A DNA stretch of 64,000 nucleotides from Vombatus ursinus (Eukaryota; Chordata; Mammalia; Diprotodontia; Vombatidae), in the NCBI RefSeq assembly GCF_900497805.2, contig NW_020954550.1, forward strand, positions 36,315,577 to 36,379,576. The letters run 5' to 3'. Shown here piece by piece: positions 34,194 to 44,266 of this stretch. A program made the position numbers and the translations under genes. The notes beneath the pieces were generated by a model. The model had not been told where the DNA came from and searched no databases. It was given only the letters and a program-made list of their open reading frames with translations. The number at the start of each line of letters is the position of its first letter. Position 1 is the first letter of the stretch.

Positions 34194-34311
34194 CTTTTGA
34201 TAGAGTGGTAACATGTTGGGGAGAGCTTGGGCGTCCTTTGATGTTCCAGCCGTAAGCTCTTACACTCACTCTGTAGGTGGTACCTGGTTTTAAATCCCCA
34301 ATCAGCATTTC
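34194..34311 (-). CDS. EGFLAM: EGFLAM (pikachurin) exon: end of FN3 domain 1
   Basis: It encodes the last strands of the first FN3 domain. The reading is [20 protein letters not shown], then [12 protein letters not shown] and HVTTLSK. The L-K-P-G-T-x-Y-x-V-x-V-x-A-Y core is the standard FN3 E-F-strand signature. Remembered human EGFLAM has [17 protein letters not shown] and RLSSPRHVTTLSQ at the same place. It is 118 nt, starts in phase 0 after a T-rich tract ending TTGACAG, and ends AAAG|GTAAAA, leaving one base. The segment GWNI replaces S-Q-A-G of the remembered human protein. Probably exon 4. Confidence 0.95.
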
Positions 34312-34975
34312 CTGTCAATGGTCAAAAAAGAAAGACATAAAAAATTCATGAGTCTGGGGATTTGGAAACCTCCAGTGATGCTGCATCATGTGGGCTACCT
34401 GGAGAATCCTTTTGCAACAGTTTTCAGGCTTTCCTCAAAGACAAAAGCAGTGTCAGTTCAGTTTTAAAAATCAAGAAAGAAGAAAGCAAGCTCACATGTT
34501 TTCTATCAAACTGGAAGGCATGGCCTCTAGAGGAATGTATAAATGGTCCTAGAACTGCTCCTCATCACTATCAGAAACAGCTTATGGAGTTTGAAGCAGC
34601 TTCTATAGTTTGGCTGCTGAACATATAAGTAACATTCTTCCCTCGGGCCAAATGTTGGAATGCATGAGCTATACCTTTTTCATCTTTGAATCACAGATGT
34701 TCTTGAGGGCAATGGGATTAGCCACAAGAGATGGGGCCCGTGCTTCTTATCCTGACTGTGTGTGTGTGTTGGGGGTGGGGGGCAGCAAAAACATATGCAG
34801 TTACAAATCCAGACTTCTTCCTCACCCTCAGCTCTGGTTGTCCTCAGGTCACCAACCTGAAGTGGTCACTTCCTTTGTATGACTGAGCTAAGACTCGTTC
34901 CACACATTTTCTACATCTGCTATCTGACAAGTAGCACTGAATATACAATACTAAATAATGAGTAGGATATGCTGG
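34312..34975. other. Intronic sequence, nothing recognised
   Basis: Only a short TG/GT-rich run near 34757-34790. The acceptor pyrimidine tract of the exon lies in the first 35 bases on the minus strand. Confidence 0.4.
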
Positions 34976-35091
34976 GGGCAGCATGGTACAGTGGAATAAG
35001 TGTTAGGTTTGAAATCAGAGGTTCTGAATTCTAATTCTAACTGGGCCTTTTACTGCCAATGGGACCTTGGCTAAGTCATACAAATTACATG

Positions 35092-35514
35092 AGGAATTCT
35101 CGATTTTTTCTGTGTCATGGCAATCTGGCAGTCTAGTAAAGCCTATGAACCACTTTGCATTTAAAAAATACGTGAAATATGATGCATAAGAGGGCAGCTG
35201 GATAGCACAGTGGACAGAGTGCCAGCCTGGAGTCAAAAGAACCTGAGTTCAAATCCAGCCTCAGACACTTACTAGCTGTGTGACCCTGGGCAAGTCATTT
35301 AACCTTGTTTACCTCAGGAAATGGCAAACCATCCCACTATTTTTGCGAAGAAAACCCCAGATGGGATCTCTGAGAGTCAGATGTAACTAATCTACTAAAC
35401 AACAATGACACATAAGATTCCAATGGAAATCAAATACATCGAAATAAAGTTATCAAAATCTGTATTTAAAAAATCCGTAAGTTCTTGGGCCCCAAGTTGA
35501 AAACCCCTGCAGGA
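35092..35514. mobile_element. hAT ORSL-like element, split by a SINE
   Basis: The left end region is CTGTGTCATGGCAATCTGGC and AAGCCTATGAACCACTTTG. The right part is TATCAAAATCTGTATTTAAA and GTTGAAAACCCCTGC. A SINE at 35191-35406 interrupts it, making a three-level nest inside the MIR. Confidence 0.65.
35191..35406 (+). mobile_element. Marsupial SINE with shortened RTE-like tail
   Basis: AGGGCAGCTGGATAGCACAG head, GAGTTCAAATCCAGCCTCAG, GTGTGACCCTGGGCAAGTC core. The middle of the tail between CCTCAG and GAAATGGCAAACC is deleted. The flanks share CATAAG. Confidence 0.85.
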
Positions 35515-35884
35515 AATCTCTCTTCAGTTTCCTCATCTATAAAACGAGGAGGTTGGACAAGATTACCTTCCAAATCCCTTTTAGCTCTAAAAATCTATGA
35601 GACTATAATGACGCTATAACCCTGGATTCCATTAGTGAAATCTAGTAGCCCCAGCTTCACCAGCACCATTCAAGAGCCTGAGATTACCCTTGTCACCCCA
35701 ACACCTCACTTCTGCGGACATTGTGATCCTCATCTCTAATCTAGTCTAGGTGTGGACAAAATTATTTTCCCCCAATTCAGCCAAGATAAGTTTGGATTCT
35801 TCCAAGAGGAATTTAATTAGGATACTGAGTGGAAGAAAAAAGAAAGAAAATGCTAAAGTACAGACGTGAGCCACTACACTCTAG

Positions 35885-36060
35885 TGAAAATCTGGGCCAG
35901 GAGACCTGGGTCTGAATCCTGTCCTGCCACTTACTACTGAATAAATCACTTCATCTCTCTGAGTCTCATTTCTCTGATCTGTAAAATGAAAAGGTTGGAG
36001 GAGGTGATCTTCAAGGTTGACTCTGGCTCTCAGTGCTCTGCTTCTAAAGCTCTACACCCT
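35885..36060 (+). mobile_element. MIR SINE
   Basis: GAGACCTGGGTCTGAATCC, CTTACTACTGAATAAATCAC and GTTGGAGGAGGTGATCTTC. Confidence 0.6.
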
Positions 36061-36489
36061 TACAGAGCCCGTATTTCTTGGTCTAAGGTAATGAATGTCT
36101 AGACAAAGAATGACTTGCTTTATTACAACAGCTTGTATTTCTTAACCTTTCTTTAACACTCTCTATGAAATTCTAATAGAGGAAGACACTTCCCTAACTA
36201 ACCCTCCACGATTCCCGGGCTTTGTGTATTAACATGAGCAGCAACCTGGGGCTCCCTTTCTTCATTCATCAGATATGGAGGTGGGTTCGAAGGCCTCCAA
36301 GATCCCTTCCAGCTCTGAGTATCATCTTATGACTTTGTAGTTACTTCCTTGGCTCTTCTAGGATGCTAATATGGCTACACTCCCCAACTTATTTCTCTCA
36401 TTCCAGTTCAATTTCCCTGAAGCGTATTGCCTTAGCTAATAATTAAGGCTAGGACTAGCTTTGTTGAAGGTGAGCTCCCAGGCCAGTAC

Positions 36490-36675
36490 CTGCAATGGTG
36501 GTTCCCTACTTTTTTGACCATAAGGGCCCTTTAAAAATAAAATTTAATAAAATCAATGGGCTTCCTCCCATGGCAAGAGAGTGGTTTTATTATTCATGTC
36601 TATTAACTAAGAAAATAAGAGTTGACATATGTATTTTAGGACCTCGTGACTCCAGGTTGGGAATCACAAATCTTT
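36490..36675. mobile_element. hAT miniature element
   Basis: The left end GGTTCCCTACTTTTTTGACC and the right end CCAGGTTGGGAATCAC form imperfect inverted ends. The AT-rich interior contains no coding remnant. Confidence 0.55.
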
Positions 36676-36870
36676 TTGACCTCATTCTTGAAGGTGCCAC
36701 AGGGCTGAGACTCCGGACACTTCCGGACACATTGTTCCTCGAGCGTCTTTCTGTTTGATTTCAGCTCTCTTGGATGGTCAGCTGCAGACTTCCTATTCTT
36801 TAATTATGTGAAGACCTCTTATTCAGAACTAGGTTGATGATCAAAGGTCTCTTTGGTCACACAGCTAGTA

Positions 36871-36954
36871 ACCACATGAATTAAAGATGTGGTCTGCAAA
36901 ATCATTATAAGTCGTAAATTAGAGTTCAGCCAGTATGTACCAAAAGTTAACATA
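36871..36954 (+). repeat. Short recent duplication, copy A
   Basis: Nearly identical (about 93 percent by eye, one single-base length difference) to 39096-39180 in the same orientation. It directly follows a MIR-core-like GTCACACAGCTAGTA. Confidence 0.85.
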
Positions 36955-36959
36955 TAAGA

Positions 36960-37400
36960 ATGTTGGGCAGAAGCTGCAGAGAAGATTTAGGGTCTACATA
37001 AGGAAAACCTCCCTAGACAATTAGAGCTAAACAAAAGGATGATGGATTGTGGCAGGAGGGAGTGGGACGCTCTCACAGGCGATCTTCAAGCCAAGATAGG
37101 AGGACTTGTTAGGTATATTAGAGAGTAGATTCTTGGTCATGTATAGCTTGGAATAGATGGGGTTTTTTTTGTTTTTTTTTTTTTTATTTGTTTGTTTGGT
37201 TTTGTTTTTTGTGAGGCAATTGGGGTTAAGTGAAGTCCTCGCCCAGAGTCACACAGCTAGTAAGTGTCAAGTATCTGGTCTGAGGCCAGACTTGAACTCA
37301 GGTCCTCCTGACTCTAGGCCTGGTGCGCTATGCCCTGTGCCACATAGCTGCCCTGGAATAGATGGTTTTGAAAGTCCTTTTCAAACCAAGATCTTATTAT
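36960..37400 (+). mobile_element. L3/CR1 LINE 3' end, split by a SINE
   Basis: GCAGAGAAGATTTAGGGTC, CCTCCCTAGACAATTAGAGC and GATCTTCAAGCCAAGATAGG, then after the SINE CAAACCAAGATCTTATTATTC. Confidence 0.65.
37161..37353 (-). mobile_element. Marsupial tRNA-derived SINE
   Basis: Flanked by the perfect 12-bp duplication TGGAATAGATGG (37149-37160 and 37354-37365). The minus strand begins GGGCAGCTATGTGGCACAG. A long T-rich run on the plus strand is its poly(A) end. Confidence 0.92.
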
Positions 37401-37518
37401 TCTATGAGCCCCCTTTTGTGTTTTCCACAATTCCTTCTGCCTGTCTGAGGCATGTCCTTAGTTCTCTACTCATTTGAAGAGCAAAAATTATCTACCAGGT
37501 ACCAAATGAATTACCACA

Positions 37519-37606
37519 GGGCAGCTAGGTGGTGCAGTGGATACAGTGTTGAGCTTGGAGTCAGAAAGACATGAGTTCAAATCCAGTCTCAGACACTTAC
37601 TAGCTC
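37519..37606 (+). mobile_element. SINE head ending in a microsatellite
   Basis: GGGCAGCTAGGTGGTGCAG through CACTTACTAGCTCTGTGTG. The expected GTGTGACC core is replaced by the expanded repeat that follows. Confidence 0.85.
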
Positions 37607-37753
37607 TGTGTGTGTGTGTGTGTGTGTGCGCACGCATACATACACACACATACACACATATATATATACACACATGAATACACTTATACAAACACATACA
37701 CACATACACACACATACATAGATACAGAAAGAGAGAGAGAGAGAGAGAGAGAG
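37607..37753. repeat. Compound (TG)n-(CA)n-(GA)n microsatellite
   Basis: TG units turn at GCGCACGCATAC into CA/TA units and finish in about ten GA units. The array begins at the TGTGTG of the SINE core. Confidence 0.9.
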
Positions 37754-37959
37754 GCTCCTGCAAATACAGAACTTTGCTACCAATTCAGCTGCTTCTTGGC
37801 CTGAAGGAGAGCAAGCACTGGGGTCACATAGATAATAAGTGGCAGAAAATTAGGTTTCCAACCTGGCTCCTTTGACTCCAAAATCAGAGCTCTTTGCACT
37901 GTCACTAAATTTTGCAACATTCCATGAACATGCCCCTTTCTTTCCTCCGACACCGCCAC

Positions 37960-38548
37960 CCCTCTACTACAGGTCTTCATCACGCCTGACTTACTGCAAT
38001 AGCCAGCTGGTGAGTGCCTGCCTCATGTCTCCCCACTCCAATCTATCCTCCATTAGGCTAAAAAAGTGATTTTCCTAAAGTGCAGGTCAACCTGTCACCC
38101 CCTCTACTTAGTAAACTCCAGGGGTTCCCTTTTGCCTCCACGATCAAATATGAAATGCTCTGTTAGCCTCCTCTTACCCTGCCACATACTCTTCAATCCA
38201 GCAACATTGATCTCCTGGCCGTTCTATGAACAAGGCACTCTGGCTGCCCTCCATGCCTGGAGCCCTCTCCCTCCTCAACTCCGCCTACTCACTTCCCCAG
38301 CTTCCTTTAAGTCCCAACTAAAATCCCATCTTTTACAGGAAGCCTTTCCCAACCCCTCTCAATTCTACTGCTTTCTCTCTATTAATTATTTCTTATTTCT
38401 CCTGTATATAGATTGTTTTGCATAAGTCTGTTTATAGTTTGTCTCACCTTCCTCGAGGGCATGGACCGTCCTTTGCTTCTTTTTGTATCCCCAGAGCTTA
38501 CCAGTGTCTGATGCATGGGAGGCATTTAATACATGTTTATTGATTGAT
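37960..38548 (+). mobile_element. L2 LINE, ORF2 C-terminal region and 3' end
   Basis: A long, rather well preserved L2: TACTGCAATAGCCAGCTGG, CTCCACTTAGT-like and AAACTCCAGGGGTTCCC, TTCCTTTAAGTCCCAACTAA, ACAGGAAGCCTTTCCCAAC, then the standard 3' tail CATGTTTATTGATTGATCC. Confidence 0.85.
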
Positions 38549-39095
38549 CCTACCTCCCTTTGCAACCTTATTCCCTATTACTTTCCTTCATAAACTTTTC
38601 CAGCTAAATTGGACTTCTCCTGTTCCCTGAACTTGATGCTGATTTTTACCAAGCTATGCTTGGAAGAGACAGAAGTTGAAACCATTCAAATAATATTATT
38701 CCATCTAATCCAATGCAAGAAATAACAGAAGTCATGGTGGCAAGATGAGGAAATAAAGTTATCTTTGATAAGTAGCCAGGGTTTTCTAGCTACCCCCACA
38801 TCTCACAGGCATTTCTGGAGCAAGGGGAACCACTACTATGCAGCTCATGTCTTCTTCTGCTGCTTTTCATCCTCTTCCCTCTGAATCCCATCTCCTGGTA
38901 TCACTTACAACAGTCCTATAATACACATTTCTCCATTTCGAGTTAAGGAGGGCAAAAGGCTATAACCATATGTCCTTTTCCAGCCCTTCGTTTCCAACCT
39001 CTGAAACTCCTAAAGCAAATAGAATTTCTCTTCTAGACCAACTAAAATATTTCAAAGCAGTCTATTTCATGTTCCTTCTCTCCTAAAAATCATAA

Positions 39096-39180
39096 AACCA
39101 TGTGAATTAAAGATGTGGTCTGCAAAAATCATTATAAGCCATAAATTAGAGTTCAGCCAGTATGTACCAAATGTTAACAT
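39096..39180 (+). repeat. Short recent duplication, copy B
   Basis: Partner of 36871-36954. Shared core runs from GAATTAAAGATGTGGTCTGC to CAGTATGTACCAAA and GTTAACAT. Confidence 0.85.
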
Positions 39181-39199
39181 TAAACACTCTCTCTGAGTG

Positions 39200-40430
39200 T
39201 AAAGCTGTCTGATACATGGGTGGAAAAGATTAAGAAATGTGCAAATCACCAAAAATATTTACTAAGAACCTTCAAGATCAAATTGCCCTGGGTCTACTCA
39301 AGTTTACAAATCAAAAAGACAAGGTTTTCACTTTAAAAAAATTAGGAAAATCTTTACATCCAGGAGTCTCTCATGTAGGATTAAAAACAAAAACAAAAAC
39401 AAATTCTCTCTCTGCATGGGAAGTTAGCTGTTTTTCACTTAACTCCATCAGTTTTGGAGGTAAAGTCCATTTATTTTCCTGTGCTGGGGGCTTGGCATTT
39501 CAATTTAATTCAATTCGATATTCAATAAGTGCCTACTATGTTCAAGGCAGTAAACTAAACTCTAGGTTAGAAGAAAACAGTCTCTGACCCAAAGGAGGTA
39601 GAGTAAGGAGCAGAATTTGGTCATCTAATTGCTCATTTCCTTCTCTAATATCCCTCCTCTCATCTAGCTGACTTCATTACTGGAGTGATAAATCTTAATT
39701 CCTTGATGAAATATCAGACTAATCCTGGGTACCTAACTGTCCATTATTCATTATTTCAGAGTTGCACCAACCTAGATAAGAAGGTAAAGGTTTTTTTTTA
39801 AGTAGAAAAAAATTTTTTTAATGGAATGAAAATTTCAAAACAAGCTAAGTTATTTCTTTCTGTCTTGTTTCTATCTATGATTTTGTTGTCTATATAACCT
39901 TTGTTCTGTCTTGAAAAATAGAATGAAGAAAAAATACATCACTGGGATTTTACACAGGAACTAAGACTCAAGTCACCTTCAACAAATTTTTTTTTCCCAC
40001 TCAAGATGGGGCTTTGCTGTAATAAAATAATACCAGTTTACCTTTTCCTTGAAGTTCTTTAAAATGCTTAGAGTGAGTTCTAAAGGTTATTTTTTCTCTT
40101 AAAATTTCCTTAAATAATAATTGAATAACATTATTTAATGTCTCTAGGCTTCAATTTCCTCATCTGCTAAATAAGAAGATGGTATTAGATGATCCAAGGT
40201 CCTTCCTGCTCCAAATACTATGATCTGCTGCTCCAATTTGCTCTATTTATGCAAAAGAAACCTGGGGGGGGGCAAGTAACAATTCTGAGATAGATACCAG
40301 AATCCAGGATTTTGAGAACAAAGAACAGACATATAGCATAAATTTCCAAGACAATATTTATCACATGATTTGTACTTTGGGGAGCATTTTGTCAGAAAAG
40401 TACTGAAAGGTCATTGCAATAGGAGACCAA
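39200..40430. other. Intronic sequence, few worn repeats
   Basis: A short antisense L2 end at about 39505-39610 (CAATAAGTGCCTACTATG) and a MIR tail at about 40140-40230 (CAATTTCCTCATCTGCTAAA). The rest is unrecognised. Confidence 0.4.
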
Positions 40431-40431
40431 C

Positions 40432-40666
40432 TGAGAGAAGAAAGGAGAAGAAAAGAGGAGAAGGGAGGGGAGAGGAGGATAGGGGAGGGGAGGAGAGGAG
40501 AGGTGAAAAAAGGGGAGGGGAGGGGAGGAAGGGAAGGGGAGGAAAGGAGAGGGAAAGAGAAGGGAGGGGAGGAGAAGAGAAGGAGAAGGGAGGAAACAGG
40601 AGGAAAGGAGAGGGGAGGGAAGGGTAGGAGAGGAGAAGGGAGGGGAATGGAGGAGGGAGAAATCAA
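40432..40666. repeat. Polypurine (GGGGA/GGAGA)n tract
   Basis: About 235 bases almost without pyrimidines on the plus strand, with imperfect GGAGGGGAGG-type units. The EGFLAM transcript would carry a CU-only tract. Apparent open frames on both strands are by-products of the repeat. Confidence 0.95.
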
Positions 40667-41160
40667 GCATGAGAATAGGCTGAGCTATTTCCTGCAGATT
40701 CATGAAAGGATGAGAATTCTATACGAGGACCCCAGGCGACCACTGGTTTCTCCCTGGAATTCTCCTGAACTGAGGCCCTCATAGCTAGGCTAACCTCTTA
40801 CATTTACATTTGGTGCTGAATAGATTCTCCACAGCATCTTCCTCTTTTCTGGAAGTGCTCCTCAGGGATGTTGGGCCACTGTACTCTTCATTCTAGGAGA
40901 ACAAATGCCCACCCAGCACTCTGACTGAGTGACCACAAACACTGAAGATCTATAAAACAGCCTTTTAAATGCCTGTGCTCTGCTAATCTAAAGTCAAGGA
41001 GGCAGATGTTCCAGGCTAAATACAAGGAGAGACTTCCTTTTAAGCAGCTGCTTTACTTTCCTTCATGAGTTGAACTAACCGATTCATTTGCCAAATATCA
41101 TTCTATATTTTTTTACATGCTGGTCAGATTTTATTCCACAATATTTAAAATTAGAATGTA
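40667..41160. other. Intronic sequence, nothing recognised
   Basis: No repeat or exon recognised. Confidence 0.4.
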
Positions 41161-41304
41161 GGGACAGCTAGGTGGTACAATGGATAGAGTTCCAGCTCTG
41201 GAATCAGGAGGACCTGAGCTCAAATCCTGCCTCAGACATTTACTAGCTGTGTGACTAATAAGTCACTTAATCCTGAATGCCTGCTCCCCATCCACCCCAA
41301 AAAA
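41161..41304 (+). mobile_element. Marsupial tRNA-derived SINE
   Basis: GGGACAGCTAGGTGGTACAAT head and an ATCCTGCCTCAGACATTTAC middle, ending CCACCCCAAAAAA. The flanks TAGAATGTAG and TAGAATGCAG look like a target duplication. The following bases (GCTCCTTGAGGGTAGAG) are an L2 tail to about 41400. Confidence 0.88.
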
Positions 41305-41779
41305 GGATAGAATGCAGGCTCCTTGAGGGTAGAGACTACATTTTCCTCCATCTTCATACCCTAGCACCTCATAGATGGTAAGCGGATAAGTGTCTGTTAC
41401 AATGGTCTGAAATGGGTGCTCCTACCCCCCTCCCTTGCTGGGTTGTAAACCCTGCAATAGCATGGATTATGTCTTAATTATGTGTTATCCTTCTGAATGT
41501 ACAGTTCTCTGATTGACATTTAGCAGATCCAAAGTCCCCTTATTTTGCTGTGAGTAGAAAGACAAAAAATTCCATTCAAGAGTTTTTCGCTTGTGGGACC
41601 TGAATGGAAACTGCCTATACTCTTCTGCTCCAAATAACTATCCAATTCCTTGCTGCTCAGCTCTCCTACCCCAGTGGGATCCACGCTACATGCCCATGGG
41701 AACGAAGCCACAAGAGGTCTCTTGGCTCTCCTTCCAATCATGTAGATGACCTGTGAAGATATTTATTCCAGCAGGAACA

Positions 41780-41949
41780 GACTTTCCGGTTGGTCTCCCT
41801 GCTTCGTGTCTCCCACTCCAACCCAACTCAGATACCAAAGTGAACACTCTAAAGTCTTCCTCTCCTCCAAACTCCAATGGTTCCCTATTACTTCCAGGAT
41901 TAAATATCAAGTTCTGTGATTGGCCTTTAAAGCCCTTTCCAGTCTTCTT
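41780..41949 (+). mobile_element. L2 LINE ORF2 fragment
   Basis: TTCCGGTTGGTCTCCCTGC, CACTCCAACCCAACTCAG, CCAATGGTTCCCTATTACTTCC and AAGCCCTTTCCAGTCTTCTT correspond to the L2 ORF2 C-terminal region. A SINE directly follows. Confidence 0.75.
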
Positions 41950-42194
41950 ACAGTGGATAGAATGCCAGGCCTGGACTCAGGAAGATTCATTTTCCTGAGT
42001 TCAAATACAGCCTCAGACATTGACTAGCTGTGTGACCCTGGGCAAGTGGCTTAATCCTGTTTGCCTCAGTTTCCCCATCTGTAAAATGAGCTGGAGAAGG
42101 AAATGGCAAACCACTTCAGTATCTTTGCCAAGAAAACCCCAAATGGGGTCACAAAGAACCAGACATGACTGAAATAACTGAACAACAATAACAA
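41950..42194 (+). mobile_element. Marsupial SINE with RTE-like tail, 5' shortened
   Basis: It begins within the head at ACAGTGGATAGAATGCC and continues GTGTGACCCTGGGCAAG, TGGAGAAGGAAATGGCAAAC, GACTGAAATAACTGAACAAC. Confidence 0.88.
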
Positions 42195-42199
42195 AGTTC

Positions 42200-42345
42200 A
42201 AGTCACTCATTTTGCAGACCAGGAAAGTGAGGCTTAGAAAGGTTAATTACTTTCCCAAGGTCATACAGGAAATGATGGAGGCAGGAATGGAACTTACATT
42301 CACTGACTCAAAATCTAGTGCTCTTTCCACCCATGCCTGTACATG
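42200..42345 (-). mobile_element. MIR-like SINE
   Basis: CATTTTGCAGACCAGGAAAG, GGTTAATTACTTTCCCAAGG and AAATCTAGTGCTCTTTCCACC. Confidence 0.55.
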
Positions 42346-43010
42346 GATCATGAAACAATGGATCTGAACTCCAAACAAGTCAAGTGATAATGGCCATTTT
42401 CTTAAGTGAGCCCAACCAATTGTTTGTCAATACAGACCATTGTTTGGCACTGTATCAAAAAAATCAAACACACCATTTTCACCTTAAATTCTTCTTTTGC
42501 AGTAGGCAGACTATAAGACCTAGTTTCAAAATCAGCTCTTGTTTGGTTGAAATGACTACATCCTGCAGAAATGTCTGAAGTAATTGAGACTGTGTGCAGC
42601 AAAAGTTCAGGGGGAATGAGAGAAAGGAAAGGAAGAAAAAGATTAAAAAAAATCATGACACTTTACCAGTTTAAATATTTTCTCTCTTCCAACCTATTTC
42701 ACCTGGCCTTGAGACAGAGATTAAATAATTTCAATCTTTTTAAAAAAAATGGGCCTCTTATACTTCTATTGCCATGTGAGCTGAAGCATCACACAGCAAG
42801 GCTAAGAGAGGCTTATTTTTTTAATGATTAAAAATTCACCTTGTACACTCCAAGGTCTCTGCTCTCACTAGCAATATACACTGTCTGATTGGTCTTTCTG
42901 ATTAATAAATATCAAAAGGGTGTCTGCCAACTTCAATATTTTGAAGAGAAGAGACCACCTACACTCATAGAGTTGCATCAGGGATATATTAGCATTTAAA
43001 GCATACTTAC
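42346..43010. other. Intronic sequence, nothing recognised
   Basis: No repeat family recognised. It contains the downstream flank of the candidate microexon. Confidence 0.4.
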
Positions 43011-43037
43011 AAAAGCTGCCTGTTCATCAAGTTGACC
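43011..43037 (-). CDS. EGFLAM: Candidate 27-nt EGFLAM microexon (alternative)
   Basis: On the EGFLAM strand a tract TTTCTTTTCTTTCCCCTCTA leads into CAG, then 27 bases encoding GQLDEQAAF, then the donor GTAAGT. The exons on either side (45637-45720 and 34194-34311) meet in phase 0, so inclusion would add nine residues without shifting the frame. In remembered human EGFLAM, S-R-D-I-P-T-T-E-E-V-I-G-D-L aligns with S-D-D-T-L-N-M-E-M-L-I-G-D-L without this insert, so it would be optional. The insert falls in a loop of FN3 domain 1 before the E strand. A TGC lies about 29 bases upstream of the exon. It could still be a chance pair of good splice sites. Confidence 0.5.
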
Positions 43038-43279
43038 CTGTAGAGGGGAAAGAAAAGAAACAACAGCATGAGGGACGATGGGACTTGGAAAGCCTCAAGG
43101 TCAGTCTGCAAACCAACTACGCTAGTGCCCAGGCCAAAGCTGGAAACTCACATTATTCCTACAGAAGCCCTCTGCCAGATACCTTTCTTACAATCTTGTA
43201 ACTCACTCCTGTCCTTTCTTACCATTAAGCCTTCCTTATAAGAAGGGATGCCCTTCCTATCCCATCCTGCCAGCCAAAT

Positions 43280-43550
43280 GCTATGATACCACATTTATAT
43301 AGAGTTCTAAAGTTTACAAAGTGCTTTCATCACAGAAAAGCCCACAAAGACAAGTGTAAAAGTATTATTATCTCCATTTTAGACACTGCTGTCTGTTTGA
43401 CCTTGGGCAACCTTTCTGAGCCTTAATTTCCTTCTCTGTAAAATAGCGTGGTTTGACTATATGAGCTCCAAATCTATGACCTCAGAGGAAACTGAGACCC
43501 AGAGCAATTAAGTGACTTTCCCAAAGTCTCACAGGTAGTATCTAGGTAGT
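43280..43550 (-). mobile_element. THER1-like SINE with a nested MIR
   Basis: The left part ATTTATATAGAGTTCTAAAG and TTATTATCTCCATTTTAG, and the right part GAGGAAACTGAGACCCAGAG, flank a sense MIR piece (about 43383-43482, TTTGACCTTGGGCAACC). Confidence 0.6.
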
Positions 43551-43554
43551 GTGG

Positions 43555-43735
43555 TAAGGCAGTGAGGTGGTTTGGTGGAGACACTGGGATTAGGAGTTGT
43601 GAAAATCTGAATTTAAATCTAGACTAAGAGATTTGCTAGTTTTGTGACTCTGGACCAGTCACATCACCTTTTTGTGCATCTGTTTCTTCATCTATAAAAT
43701 GGACTCAGTGGACTCCTTCCAGCTCTAAATGAAGC
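43555..43735 (+). mobile_element. MIR SINE
   Basis: AGTGAGGTGGTTTGGTGGAG, TTTGTGACTCTGGACCAGTC and TTCATCTATAAAATGGACTC. Worn L2-like sequence may follow to about 44070. Confidence 0.6.
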
Positions 43736-44207
43736 CGGAATTTGAACTTCAGGTCAGCACCTCACACTCTCTCAAGTTCCCGTTTCCATGAAATCTTCCT
43801 AGATCAGTGCAGCCCATACCAACCCCTCCCTTCTCTAAGCTCCTATAATGTGTGTAGTCTATGGTGCATAATTCAGCATTTGATGAGTATTCCTTAAAGA
43901 CCTATGCTGCTCTCTATTTCATATTTTCTCTTTCCAATAAGGCTGTAGACAGCTCACAGGCAGATACCACTTCATATCATTCCCTTATGTCCCCCCCTAC
44001 CAATTAGCCCCAAACTAGTTCCCTGAACTGGGAACAAAAGGAGTCGGTCTCATAATGAATGCTTGTTGACATTAGCAGGATGAGGAAAAAGACCAAAAAT
44101 TGACAGGAAACTTTTGTGTTGAAAGACAACAACAGGAACGTTTTCTCTTCAAGGCCTCCAGGCCAGTATGCTAATCCTTTGCCCAGTCTCAGTCAGAAGG
44201 GAGCAGG

Positions 44208-44208
<1 letters not shown>

Positions 44209-44265
<57 letters not shown>

Positions 44266-44266
44266 T
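44209..44266. repeat. (TG)n(GA)n compound microsatellite
   Basis: About 16 TG units run directly into about 12 GA units. Confidence 0.92.

Larger units (their letters stand above)
34980..35605 (+). mobile_element. MIR SINE split by a hAT element
   Basis: The left half (34980-35090) is GCATGGTACAGTGGAATAAG and GGGACCTTGGCTAAGTCAT. The right half (about 35517-35605) resumes at the next part of the MIR, CAGTTTCCTCATCTATAAAAC and TTTTAGCTCTAAAAATCTATG. Confidence 0.65.

Noticed and set aside
37519-37606. tRNA-like head (and the same in other SINEs) as a tRNA gene
   Set aside because: It is the tRNA-derived promoter part of a SINE. It cannot fold as a complete cloverleaf and is repeated many times.
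40361-40784. Overlapping open frames on both strands
   Set aside because: Products of the polypurine tract. Translations are low-complexity (Gly/Glu/Arg or Ser/Pro/Leu).
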